Position numbers and translations under genes: made by a program. 64,000 nt of DNA from positions 8,998 through 72,997 of the forward strand of contig URCY01000003.1 in the NCBI GenBank assembly GCA_900546415.1. Reading direction: 5' to 3'. The notes under the pieces were generated by a model. The model was not told the origin of the DNA. It did not search any database and was given only the letters and a program-made list of their open reading frames with translations. The stretch is from an uncultured Eubacteriales bacterium (GTDB lineage: Bacteria > Bacillota > Clostridia > Oscillospirales > Oscillospiraceae). Positions 52,306-60,514 of the stretch are shown piece by piece; position 1 is the first letter of the stretch, and every line of letters starts with the position of its first letter.

Positions 52306-52674
52306 TCACCCCCGCAAAATATCCCGGTGCTGCACCAGCACGGCGCAGCCCTCCTGCCGCAGCTCCCCGGCGAGCGCCTCGGCCACGGCGACGGAACGGT
52401 GCCGCCCGCCGGTGCAGCCGACGGCGACCGTCAGCTCCGCCGCGCCGTGACGCTCGGAGAGCCGCAGCTGACAGCGCAGAAACGCCGCCGCCCGCTCCAA
52501 AAGCTCTCGGCTCTCGGGATGCGCAAAAACAAACTCGCACACCGGCGCGTCCAGGCCGCTCAGCGGCCGCAGCTCCGGCACCCAGTAGGGATTTTCGAGA
52601 CAACGCGCGTCGAAGACGACGTCGGCCTCGGGCATCCCGTATTTATGCCCGAAGGAAAGGATCGTTACGTTCAT
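52306..52674 (-). CDS. Stand-alone RapZ C-terminal domain protein
   Basis: A 122-residue protein equal to the C-terminal half of RapZ/YvcJ. The signature AVGCTGGRHRSVAVAEAL is intact, as is the opening ILSFGHKYGMPEADVVFDAR. The N-terminal P-loop kinase half of about 150 residues is absent: the gene starts directly after the murB stop (TAA ATG), so nothing is lost to frameshift. RapZ C-domains bind RNA or GlcN6P in E. coli; here a small ligand sensor role is possible. Its usual neighbour yvcK (glmR) is missing between it and whiA. Confidence 0.88.
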   Translation of the reverse strand: MNVTILSFGHKYGMPEADVVFDARCLENPYWVPELRPLSGLDAPVCEFVFAHPESRELLERAAAFLRCQLRLSERHGAAELTVAVGCTGGRHRSVAVAEALAGELRQEGCAVLVQHRDILRG

Positions 52675-53589
52675 TTATTCCCACAGACGCACCTCCGGCT
52701 CCAATCGGACGCCGGTCGCGTCAAGCACCTTTTTTTGAATCTCGCGGATGAGCGTCAGCACATCCTGCGCCGTCGCGCCGCCGTTGTTCACGATGAACCC
52801 GGCGTGCTTTTCCGAAACCGACGCGCCGCCAACCGTCAGCCCCTTGAGGCCGGTCTGCTCGATGAGCGCGGCGGCATAGCCGGTCTGCGGACGGCGGAAC
52901 GCGCTGCCCGCAGAGGGCATGGAGAGCGGCTGGGAGGCGCGGCGTTTTTCGGCCAGCTCGGAAATTTTCGCGCGGATCGCGTCCGGCTCGCCCGGACGCA
53001 GACGGAAAACCGCCCGCACGATCACACCGGGCAGGGTCTGGAACACGCTCGTGCGGTAGCCGAAGGCGCAGTCCGCAGCGGCAAAGCGCTCCATGCGCCC
53101 GTCCGGGTGCAGAAAGTCGACCGACTCGACCACGTCCTTCATTTCGCCGCCGTAGGCGCCCGCGTTCATAAAGACCGCGCCGCCGACCGTGCCGGGAATG
53201 CCGTGCAGCGTCTCCATGCCGCTCAGGCCGTCGGCTGCGGCAAAGAGCGCCGTTTTCGCCAGCGAAACACCGGCCATGGCGGAAATATGCGTCCCGTCGA
53301 GCAACTCCAGCCCGATCAGGCAGTCGCGCAGGCAGATCGTCAGCCCGCGCAGCCCGGCGTCGGGTGCAAGCACGTTCGTCCCCGCGCCCAGAATATGCGG
53401 CGCGACGCCCGCCTCATGCGCAAGGCGCAGCAGCGCTTGCAGCTGCGCCGACTCGGTCGGAAAGGCCATCAGCTCCGCCGGGCCGCCGATGCGGAACGAG
53501 GTGTGCCGCGCCAGCGGCTCCTCCTCACGGAAGATCCGACGCGGCAGCGCGTCATAGAGCGTCTGCCGCAAAGCTTCGATCGTTTTCAT
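52675..53589 (-). CDS. murB: UDP-N-acetylenolpyruvoylglucosamine reductase
   Basis: A 304-residue FAD enzyme that completes UDP-MurNAc synthesis. FAD domain: HTSFRIGGPAELMAFP, LGAGTNVLAPDAGLRGL, GIPGTVGGAVFMNAGAYGGE; active-site Ser in FGYRTSVFQ; end HAGFIVNNGGATAQDVL. The start at 53589 follows AGGAGG; the frame runs upstream with no matching sequence. First gene of the operon with promoter at 53658-53686. Type II MurB by length. Confidence 0.96.
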   Translation of the reverse strand: MKTIEALRQTLYDALPRRIFREEEPLARHTSFRIGGPAELMAFPTESAQLQALLRLAHEAGVAPHILGAGTNVLAPDAGLRGLTICLRDCLIGLELLDGTHISAMAGVSLAKTALFAAADGLSGMETLHGIPGTVGGAVFMNAGAYGGEMKDVVESVDFLHPDGRMERFAAADCAFGYRTSVFQTLPGVIVRAVFRLRPGEPDAIRAKISELAEKRRASQPLSMPSAGSAFRRPQTGYAAALIEQTGLKGLTVGGASVSEKHAGFIVNNGGATAQDVLTLIREIQKKVLDATGVRLEPEVRLWE

Positions 53590-53657
53590 AAGCGCCTCCT
53601 GCCTCTCCGCGCCGCTCGGCGGCGCGTCGCGTTTCAACCTATACCATTTCATGCTAT

Positions 53658-53686
53658 AGTATACCACAATTTGCGCCCGGCTGCAA
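53658..53686 (-). promoter_or_regulatory. Promoter of murB-rapZ'-whiA-dnaE
   Basis: Minus strand TTGCAG (53686-53681), 17-base spacer, extended -10 TGG-TATACT (53663-53658). It starts 3 bases after the udk terminator tail. Confidence 0.65.
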
Positions 53687-53688
53687 CC

Positions 53689-53723
53689 AAAAAACGCACC
53701 CGCAGGCTTGCCCTGCGGGTGCG
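53689..53723 (-). terminator. Terminator of udk
   Basis: Minus strand CGCACCCGCAGG/CCTGCGGGTGCG stem with loop GCAAG, then TTTTTT (53694-53689). Confidence 0.92.
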
Positions 53724-53733
53724 CGGTCGGATC

Positions 53734-54366
53734 TCAGTTGTTTTCGGACTCGTTGTCGATGTGGCGCTGGATGCGGTCGATGATCATCTCAAGGGCGACC
53801 AGATTCTGCCCGCCCTCAAGGACGACCAGATCGGCGTTTTTCTTGCTCGGCTCGACAAATTGCTCGTGCATGGGCTTGACCGTGGAAAGATACTGCGTCA
53901 GAACGGAGTCGAGGCTTCTGCCGCGCTTGGCCACGTCCCGGCGGATGCGGCGGATCAGGCGGACGTCAGCGTCCGTGTCGACAAAAATTTTGATATCCAT
54001 CAGACTGCACAGCTGCTTGTTCTCGAAGATCAGAATGCCCTCGACCAGAATGACCTTCGTCGGCTCAAGGTGCGTCGTCTCGGTGCAGCGGGCGTAGTTC
54101 GTGTAGTCGTAATTCGGGCATTCGATCGCGTGGCCTGCCTTCAGCTCGCGCAGATGCTCGATCATCATCTCGGTGTCGAAGGCGTCCGGGTGATCCCAGT
54201 TGATCGCCTTGCGCTGCTCGATGCTCAGGTCATCGTACGGACGATAGTAATTGTCGTGGCTCAGGACGGTCACATCGTCGCCGAAGCGGGCGATCAGGTT
54301 CTTCATCAGGGTCGTTTTTCCGCTGCCGCTGCCGCCGGCAATTCCTATGACAATGATATTGGACAT
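53734..54366 (-). CDS. udk: Uridine kinase
   Basis: A 210-residue nucleoside kinase that phosphorylates uridine and cytidine with ATP/GTP. Walker A IAGGSGSGKTTLMKNL, the base-binding region LSHDNYYRPYDDL and NWDHPDAFD, the DxD-like VDTDADVRLIRRIRRD, and PMHEQFVEPSKKNADLVV at the end of the domain. The ATG at 54366 follows GGAGGAGAGAG. Monocistronic: strong promoter at 54422 and terminator at 53689. Confidence 0.96.
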   Translation of the reverse strand: MSNIIVIGIAGGSGSGKTTLMKNLIARFGDDVTVLSHDNYYRPYDDLSIEQRKAINWDHPDAFDTEMMIEHLRELKAGHAIECPNYDYTNYARCTETTHLEPTKVILVEGILIFENKQLCSLMDIKIFVDTDADVRLIRRIRRDVAKRGRSLDSVLTQYLSTVKPMHEQFVEPSKKNADLVVLEGGQNLVALEMIIDRIQRHIDNESENN

Positions 54367-54421
54367 GTTCTCTCTCCTCCGGGGTTCAGCCCCTGTCGTT
54401 CGCAAATCTCATACCCAACCT

Positions 54422-54450
54422 ATTATACACGCTTTGCGTCCAAATGGCAA
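54422..54450 (-). promoter_or_regulatory. Promoter of udk
   Basis: Minus strand TTGCCA (54450-54445), 17-base spacer, TATAAT (54427-54422). Confidence 0.85.
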
Positions 54451-54500
54451 ACCCAAATTCGACAATTCCGGCCTGCCGCCCGCTTTTTGTACAGGATGAA

Positions 54501-54531
54501 CAAAAGCAGGCGCAGAAAATCTGCACCTGCT
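54501..54531 (-). terminator. Terminator of the ModE-like gene
   Basis: Minus strand AGCAGGTGCAG/CTGCGCCTGCT (one wobble) with loop ATTTT, then TTTTG. Confidence 0.75.
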
Positions 54532-54540
54532 CTTGGGATT

Positions 54541-54897
54541 CTATTCCATGTCCAGAATTCCGTCGAAGCAGACGCGGAATTCCTCTGCGGCAAAGGCGCG
54601 AACCCTCCCGCAATAGTCGTTATAGGCAGCCAAAAGCTTTTCCGCCTCGGGAGAAACCGTCGCACCTCCTCCATGCTTGCCGCCCGTCGTCGAGATCAGG
54701 AGCTTATAGCCGAGGCAGCCCTCGGCAGCGCGAATGACCGTCCATGCCTTGGAATACGCCATCGCCATCGAGGAGGCGGCGGCGCGCAGGGAATGCAGCT
54801 CCTTCACCCGGCGCAGAAGCTCCGCCACGCCCGGCCCGAAGCACTTATCCTCTGCGAAGATCCGCACGGACAGCACCGGTCTGAATGTTCGTTCCAT
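54541..54897 (-). CDS. ModE-like winged-helix regulator (N-terminal domain only)
   Basis: A 118-residue protein matching the DNA-binding half of ModE, the molybdate-responsive repressor: LLRRVKELHSLRAAASSMAM is the first recognition region, AYSKAWTVIRAAEGCLGYKLL the wing, and GGKHGGGATVSPEAEKLLAAY the following helix. The molybdate-binding TOBE domains are absent; such stand-alone proteins are common in Clostridia. I choose ATG 54897. It has no ribosome site, and the promoter -10 ends so close that the mRNA would start at or next to the ATG. Genes for selenium-dependent molybdenum hydroxylase maturation lie 5.6 kb away. Confidence 0.82.
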   Translation of the reverse strand: MERTFRPVLSVRIFAEDKCFGPGVAELLRRVKELHSLRAAASSMAMAYSKAWTVIRAAEGCLGYKLLISTTGGKHGGGATVSPEAEKLLAAYNDYCGRVRAFAAEEFRVCFDGILDME

Positions 54898-54903
54898 GGT
54901 AGT

Positions 54904-54933
54904 ATCATACCACAGATGCGCGGTTTTCGTCAA
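54904..54933 (-). promoter_or_regulatory. Promoter giving a leaderless ModE-like mRNA
   Basis: Minus strand TTGACG (54933-54928), 18-base spacer, extended -10 TGG-TATGAT (54909-54904). Seven bases after the -10 is 54897, the A of the ATG. Confidence 0.7.
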
Positions 54934-55011
54934 GCTTTTTCGTCCGATCGGAGCGGTTTTGCAAAAACGCGCCGGATGTCACTCCGCCGCATCTCGTTTT
55001 TTCATATTTGG

Positions 55012-55117
55012 GGATTCCGTTTCGTTCCGGCTCTCTGTATTTCGTTCCGGGATTCCGTTTCGTTCCGTTTCAGATTGCCGCGTCGGGCGCAAAGGATTGC
55101 GCCCTCCTCGCAATGAC
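55012..55117. repeat. Dispersed palindromic repeat, copy 2, with duplicated lead-in
   Basis: GATTCCGTTTCGTTCC occurs at 55013 and again at 55050, followed by the palindrome GATTGCCGCGTC...CTCCTCGCAATGACA (55073-55117). The core between the arms, GGGCGCAAAGGATTGCGCCC, forms its own hairpin. The whole stretch aligns loosely with 17325-17406. The 345-base gap 54898-55242 holds only this, a regulator promoter and two hairpins. Confidence 0.65.
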
Positions 55118-55148
55118 AAAACTGGCAAAAAGGATCGTTGACTCGTGC

Positions 55149-55206
55149 AAAAAAGGGCGCTGCCGAAGCAGCGCCCTGATTCCTATGCAGGGGCCGAAGC
55201 CCCTGC
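55149..55206 (-). terminator. Terminator pair after the S8 protease gene
   Basis: Minus strand, in order of transcription: hairpin GCAGGGGC/GCCCCTGC (55206-55187), then the terminator GGGCGCTGC/GCAGCGCCC with TTCG loop (55176-55155) followed by TTTTTT (55154-55149). Confidence 0.9.
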
Positions 55207-55242
55207 GCAGGTGCGGGGATCCTTGCGAAAAAGCGAGCTTGC

Positions 55243-58200
55243 TCAGCGCGCGAGCTTGGCGCAGTCGTAGCTGCCGCCAAGGAAGCGCATCACGATGCAG
55301 GCAAATTCCGCACGGGTCGCGGTGTCAGCCGGACGGAGCGTGCTGTCCTCAAAGCCCTTGAGGATGCCCTGCTCGACCGCCCAGGCGACCGCGTTCTTCG
55401 CGTATGTGCTGACGCTGGCAGCATCGCTGAACTTGGCCTCATCGGCGGATGCAGCGGGCTTGCCGGAATAGCGCCACAGGATGGTAGCAAGCTGTTCACG
55501 GGTGACCGGTTCCTCCGGCTCGAAGCACTCGGTGGTCACGCCGAGGACGATGCTGTTATCCTGCGCCCATGCGACGGCGTCGGAATAGTAAGCGTTCGGA
55601 TCGACGTCAGCGAAGGTGGACGGACCGGAAACGGCGGGGCTGCCGGCCAGACGGTAGAGAACGGTGACCATCATGCCGCGCGTCACGGTGTCCTCGGGGG
55701 CGAATTCGGTCGCGCTGTAGCCGACCATCAGGCCCTTGCTGCTGACGAAGTCAACGGCCTCGTGATACCACTTCGCGGTGCAGTCGGAATACTTCTCATA
55801 GAAGCACTCGGGCGCCTCGGGCGTGGGCAGGTCGACCTTGGTGGTGAAGTACTCGACCACGAAGTCCTCCTCAACGCAGCGGTAGAGCCAGAGGTAATAG
55901 AAATCAGAGGGATAGTACGCAACGCCGCTGATCTGCCCAAGCGCCTTCGAGTTGTCAAAGACGGCGAAGGTATGCTCTTTATCGTCGTAGGTGAGCAGCA
56001 TGTTTTCGGCCTCGGCGTTGAGAACCGTGACATTGCCCTGATCCTCGACCTCGACCGTCCACTTCGCGGCGTCGGTCACGGTTTCGACAGCCACCAGCTT
56101 GGTGCCCTCGAGGGCGAGATAGGTGTTGTCGACCGTGTTGCGGATGGTGTAGGAGCCGTCGGCCGTCTTCTCGAAGTCGAAGCGGATGGACTGCTCGTTC
56201 GTGGTGAATTCAAAATATTTGTCGGAAACCGTCGCGCCGAAATCGGCAACGGCATCCTTGGTCTCAAGCGCATTGTTGAGAACCTTCGGCTGCGAGGTGA
56301 TGAACTTGTAGCTCGAATCCACGTCGAAGCCGACGATCGCCCAGCGGCCGGTCAGGTCGGTCGGCATGGTTGCGGGGGAATAGAACTGCGTCGGGTCGAG
56401 CTTCTGAACGCTGCCCTTTGCAAAGAGGGCGTAGACGGTCAGATCCTTGGTCAGGCGGTAGGTCTCGCCGGCCTCAAAGAAGGTGTCGAGCGTTTCGCCG
56501 GTCGGGTCATTTTCGACTTCCTTGTCCGTCCAGCCATAGAACTCATAGCCGTCATAATCGGCGCACTCGGGGAAGGTGTAGACATCGCCGGCCTTGTGGG
56601 ACTCGGTGGTCGTGCCCTCCGGCGTGACGACGGTGACGGTGACATCCTTGCTCGTGTCGATCAGGTCGACGGTGGTCGCGGCGCATTCGTTGGTCGCGTA
56701 GTCAAGCGCCAGCACGTCGATCGACGTGTAGCCGGCCTTGATGAGCTTGGAGACGTCGAAGGTCGCGGTGAAGGACTTGCCGGCCTCGTCAGAGGAGAAG
56801 GACTGGGAGGCAACGATGGCGTCGTCACCATTCAGAGACTCGTCATAGAGGTAGATGGAGGCCAGATAGCTCTCATCCTTCGCGGTGACGGTCAGGGTGT
56901 TCTTCGCGGCGTCAAACTTCGCGCTCTCGATGACTGGAGCGGTGTAGTCGACCTCAACGTTGAAGCTCCAGATGTTCTCCTTGACGGTGTCGCGGTAGGG
57001 CAGAACGGCGTCAAAGCGCACAGTCGCAATCGTGCCGGACGGGACATAGTTGCCCTTGCTGTCCTTGCCGGTCCAGTAGAACGCGCCGAGCGCGGACCAG
57101 ACACCCTTTTCGGTGTTATAGACTGCCTTCGGCAGATACGGCGTGTTGTCCACGTAGTAGACCTCGCCGGTCTCGGCGTTGGAGACGGTCATCTTCATGC
57201 TCTTGGCATTGCGCAGCATATACGGTGTGATATAAACGCCGTTGGCATAGCAGGCGCCGTCGGTCTTGAGCGTGGAGAAGCCGTTGTGCACGGCATAGTA
57301 ATCGGCATAGCCGATCAGGTTGTCGCCGAGGTAATTGGCAAGGTCATAGATCTCGTCGTTCCGGAAAATCGCAGTGTAGGCCATGCTCGGGGAGGTGTAG
57401 GCAGACATGAAATCGTCTGCGGTGTAGCCCAGATCCGCATAGGTGTGGCCGTCCTTATCGGCAACAACCGTGTGGACAAGGTTGTTGGTCTCGATGTAGT
57501 CGGCGAAGTCGCCCTCGTCGAGGATGTCGGCCTTCGTCCAGTCGCCGTAGAAGGCCAGCATGGTGGCGTGGAGGGAATCGGCCACGGACAGGCTCAGCTC
57601 ATCCTCGTCGCCGCTGAAATAGATCTTGTTGCCCTCGCCGTCAACCGCGGGGATGTAGCCCTCGTCGGTCTTGACGATCTGATAGTAGCCGTTGTCGTCC
57701 AACAGATAGAGGTTGTCCGAATCGTCCACATAGACGGGAGCGCCGTCCACAACGTTCAGGTTGTCGAACATCACATAGCCTTCGACAAAGTTGCCGTTTT
57801 CAAACAGCTGGTCGAAATAGGCCTTGGTGGCGTCGGCGAGCTGGAGGTCAACGGTGACGGTCGCGGACTCGCCGGAGGCCAGCTTCAGCAGGCCGTCGAT
57901 CGGCTCAAGCTCGCCGCTCTCGGTCTTCACGGAGTAGGTCGCGGTGAAGTCCGTGCCCTCTTCCAGAACGTCGGAGGTCAGGGTGTTCAGATAAAGCGGC
58001 TCCTTGCTCGGGTCGTCCTTGTTGTAGTTGTAGACATAGTCATACAGCAGGTAGGTGGAGGGCAGATAGTAGCCTTCGCCTTCGCTCTCGTTGACCAGCG
58101 TCACGTCGAAGGTATAGCGGCCGGTCTTCTCGACGTCGTCGCCCAGCTCCTTGAGCGGGTCGGCGATGTAGCCTGCGTTGAAGTAGGCCTCGGCGGCGTA

Positions 58201-60243
58201 GTAGGGGTTGCCCATGCCGGCGCCCTGCTTACGGACGGAATAGGGATAGCCGTCCTTGTCGGCGACAAGCTCGGCGGTGCTGAGCAGAAGCGCTCTTGCG
58301 CGCTCGGCCTTCTCGGCCTTGGTCAGGCTCAGCCATTCGGAATCTCCACGCTTCTGGCCGACATAATCCAGGAACTCGAGCATGGTGGCAACCGTGCCGG
58401 CCATATTCGGGGTGGCCATGGAGGTGCCGGACATGACCTCGTACTGGTCATTGCCGTTCTTGCTGGCCGAGTTGACGTTGCCGCCGATGGAGGTGATCGC
58501 CGGGTCGATCGTCAGGCTCGGGGTCGTGCCCCAGCTGGAGAAGTCGCTCATCAGGAACGCGTTGTCGTTGATGACGTCCTGCTTCTCGGTGGGCGTCTTG
58601 ACGACCTTGCTCTCGGCGTTCATGAAATCGCTGAGCGAGGCAAGCGGGAGCGAGATGGCCGGAACGACGAAGTTGTCGATGGCCATGTTGATCATACCGG
58701 CCTCATTGTTGACGACGATCACGCCGATCGCGCCGGCGGCAGCCGCGTTGGTGACCTTATCCTGGAAGTTCAGCTCACCGCGCTGCACGACCGCGATCTT
58801 GCCCTTGACGTCGACCTTCGCGTACTCTTCGGGCGAGCCGATGCCGATGTCGACCTCCTTCTTGCCGGTGCCGTCGGGCACGACGACATAGGCCGTGTCC
58901 TTATCGCCGAAGGTGGTCTGCCAGAGGGTGTTATCGGAGGTGTCGGAGTAGCCGTAGTTATTGCCGTTGACGGTCACGACATAGGCCGGGTATGCGAGGT
59001 TCTCCATGGAGGCGACGGAGAAGTTGCCGTCATAGCTGGCCGGAGAGCCGGCGACGCCATAGTCCTGATAATCCGGGCCGATGTAGCCGAGGGAGGAGTT
59101 CTCCGCCATGGAATACTCGTTGCCGTTTGCGACGCAGACGACGATGCCCGCGCGCTCAAGGCGCTTATAGATGTTGCCGAAGACGGCGTCTTCCAGCTCG
59201 GCGTCATAGGTGAAGCCGTTCTGCGCGCCGATGGACATGTTGACGACGTCCGCGCCGAGGCGGTAGGCGTCCTCCAGAGCGTAGAAGTACACGTCGGAGG
59301 AGGTGCCGGACTTGCTTTCGCTGTCATAGAAGATCTTCATCGCGAGGATCTGCGCACCGGAGGCAGAGCCGAGGAAGGTGTACTTTTTCGTTTCCTTGTC
59401 ATAAGCACAGCCGGCGGCAATGCCCGCAACGTGCGTGCCGTGACCCTGAGAATCGGTGACGTCGTTGTCCTTATCGGCGTAGTCATAGGCAAAGGGAACC
59501 TTTGCGTTGATGTACTTGCCGGGAGCGCCCGCGTCGACGAGGTCTTCCTCGGTCAGGCGGCCGTTCTTGGCGCAGTTGCCGTCGGCATCCGCGAACGCCT
59601 CATGCGTGACGTTCAGGCCGGTGTCGAGGACGGCGATGACCTTGCCCGTGCCGTCAACGCCGAATTCGTCGTAAGCGGCATCGACGCCGGTGACCCAGTT
59701 CGAATAATCCATCTTCGGGGTCTCTTCGGGCTTGACGGGCTCGGGGACGGAATAGGTGTTGGCGATGTAGACCGCATCGACGCCGTCGATCGCGGCGATC
59801 TTGTCGAGGTCGCCGTAGGCGACGTCGCAGCTGAAGCCGTTGACGAGGTCGGTGAAGTCATATTGCAGGGTGTAGTCGATGCCGGACATTTTCGAGCGGA
59901 TCGTCTTATGCTGGTTGACAAGTCTGCCGCGATAGGAGATCGCGCGCTTGTCGCTGCTCTGGGCAACGTCTGCGGTCGGGGCGGTCTTCAAAACGACGAT
60001 CGCGCGAACCACATCGCTGTCCTTGTACGTATTCAGGTTGTCCTTCTGGAAGGAGGCGGACTTGAAGCCCTTCGCCTGAACATCCTTGACAGGGGTGTCG
60101 AGATCCTTGCTGACATCTGCTGTCCTTGCCTTGCGCGCCGTGGAAGCCGAAACGTCAGCCGGAGCGGCGGAAACGCCTGCTACGCACGAAAGCAGCATGA
60201 CAAGAGCCAGAAGCATTGCAAGAACACCTTTGAATTTTCTCAT
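55243..60243 (-). CDS. Cell-surface S8 (subtilisin/lactocepin-like) protease with C-terminal SLH repeats
   Basis: A 1666-residue exported protease. Signal peptide about 1-27 (ALVMLLSCVAGVSA); I9-type propeptide about 75-165; catalytic Asp207 (VIAVLDTGLN), His268 (GHGTHVAGIA), oxyanion Asn373 (VANGNE) and Ser608 (SGTSMATPNMAG). A PA domain is inserted between His and Ser (about 440-560). C-terminal to the catalytic unit come Fn3-like/C5a-peptidase-type domains, an InlB-type repeat (CADYDGYEFYGWTDKE and LTKDLTVYALF), and three SLH repeats (about 1485-1660; FAPEDTVTRGMMV, FEPEEPVTREQLA, LRPADTATRAEFA) that bind secondary wall polymer. It is probably a nutritional or surface-processing protease. 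Largest protein in the window; own promoter and terminator. Confidence 0.95.
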   Translation of the reverse strand: MRKFKGVLAMLLALVMLLSCVAGVSAAPADVSASTARKARTADVSKDLDTPVKDVQAKGFKSASFQKDNLNTYKDSDVVRAIVVLKTAPTADVAQSSDKRAISYRGRLVNQHKTIRSKMSGIDYTLQYDFTDLVNGFSCDVAYGDLDKIAAIDGVDAVYIANTYSVPEPVKPEETPKMDYSNWVTGVDAAYDEFGVDGTGKVIAVLDTGLNVTHEAFADADGNCAKNGRLTEEDLVDAGAPGKYINAKVPFAYDYADKDNDVTDSQGHGTHVAGIAAGCAYDKETKKYTFLGSASGAQILAMKIFYDSESKSGTSSDVYFYALEDAYRLGADVVNMSIGAQNGFTYDAELEDAVFGNIYKRLERAGIVVCVANGNEYSMAENSSLGYIGPDYQDYGVAGSPASYDGNFSVASMENLAYPAYVVTVNGNNYGYSDTSDNTLWQTTFGDKDTAYVVVPDGTGKKEVDIGIGSPEEYAKVDVKGKIAVVQRGELNFQDKVTNAAAAGAIGVIVVNNEAGMINMAIDNFVVPAISLPLASLSDFMNAESKVVKTPTEKQDVINDNAFLMSDFSSWGTTPSLTIDPAITSIGGNVNSASKNGNDQYEVMSGTSMATPNMAGTVATMLEFLDYVGQKRGDSEWLSLTKAEKAERARALLLSTAELVADKDGYPYSVRKQGAGMGNPYYAAEAYFNAGYIADPLKELGDDVEKTGRYTFDVTLVNESEGEGYYLPSTYLLYDYVYNYNKDDPSKEPLYLNTLTSDVLEEGTDFTATYSVKTESGELEPIDGLLKLASGESATVTVDLQLADATKAYFDQLFENGNFVEGYVMFDNLNVVDGAPVYVDDSDNLYLLDDNGYYQIVKTDEGYIPAVDGEGNKIYFSGDEDELSLSVADSLHATMLAFYGDWTKADILDEGDFADYIETNNLVHTVVADKDGHTYADLGYTADDFMSAYTSPSMAYTAIFRNDEIYDLANYLGDNLIGYADYYAVHNGFSTLKTDGACYANGVYITPYMLRNAKSMKMTVSNAETGEVYYVDNTPYLPKAVYNTEKGVWSALGAFYWTGKDSKGNYVPSGTIATVRFDAVLPYRDTVKENIWSFNVEVDYTAPVIESAKFDAAKNTLTVTAKDESYLASIYLYDESLNGDDAIVASQSFSSDEAGKSFTATFDVSKLIKAGYTSIDVLALDYATNECAATTVDLIDTSKDVTVTVVTPEGTTTESHKAGDVYTFPECADYDGYEFYGWTDKEVENDPTGETLDTFFEAGETYRLTKDLTVYALFAKGSVQKLDPTQFYSPATMPTDLTGRWAIVGFDVDSSYKFITSQPKVLNNALETKDAVADFGATVSDKYFEFTTNEQSIRFDFEKTADGSYTIRNTVDNTYLALEGTKLVAVETVTDAAKWTVEVEDQGNVTVLNAEAENMLLTYDDKEHTFAVFDNSKALGQISGVAYYPSDFYYLWLYRCVEEDFVVEYFTTKVDLPTPEAPECFYEKYSDCTAKWYHEAVDFVSSKGLMVGYSATEFAPEDTVTRGMMVTVLYRLAGSPAVSGPSTFADVDPNAYYSDAVAWAQDNSIVLGVTTECFEPEEPVTREQLATILWRYSGKPAASADEAKFSDAASVSTYAKNAVAWAVEQGILKGFEDSTLRPADTATRAEFACIVMRFLGGSYDCAKLAR

Positions 60244-60303
60244 GGTTTCTTCTCCTTTTTTAATAGTTTCGCCGGGAAAAAGTATCGGATAATACTTATT
60301 GGT

Positions 60304-60332
60304 ATTTTATCACAGTGATTTTCGTTTGTCCA
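60304..60332 (-). promoter_or_regulatory. Promoter of the S8 protease gene
   Basis: Minus strand TGGACA (60332-60327), 17-base spacer, TAAAAT (60309-60304). The 271-base gap 60244-60514 otherwise holds the divergent yqeC promoter. Confidence 0.75.
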
Positions 60333-60452
60333 GAATTTTTAGCACATCAACTTGATAAAGAATTGCAAAACTTCCCCGTTTCTTCTTGTATATTTTGCAC
60401 ATATTCCCAATTCACGTCTGCATAATCATACGAGCCGTCTGAAATTCCGCTG

Positions 60453-60481
60453 TTGACGGCGCACGCCCGACGTGATATGAT
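60453..60481 (+). promoter_or_regulatory. Promoter of yqeC-yqeB
   Basis: TTGACG at 60453-60458, 17-base spacer, TATGAT at 60476-60481; an AAAGGAG ribosome site follows before the ATG. Confidence 0.8.
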
Positions 60482-60514
60482 GAAAAAAAGGATGAACGAA
60501 AGGAGCTGCTGCCT

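Noticed and set aside
55762..60318. A 1518-codon open frame on the plus strand opposite the S8 protease gene
   Set aside because: Sequence is repetitive Val/Gly/Leu/Ala/Asp/Arg without motifs and mirrors the codon bias of the protease gene. No ribosome site or promoter.
60333..60452. Molybdenum-cofactor riboswitch before yqeC
   Set aside because: The promoter at 60453 lies downstream of this stretch, so it is not part of the yqeC transcript, and I see no matching multi-stem structure.
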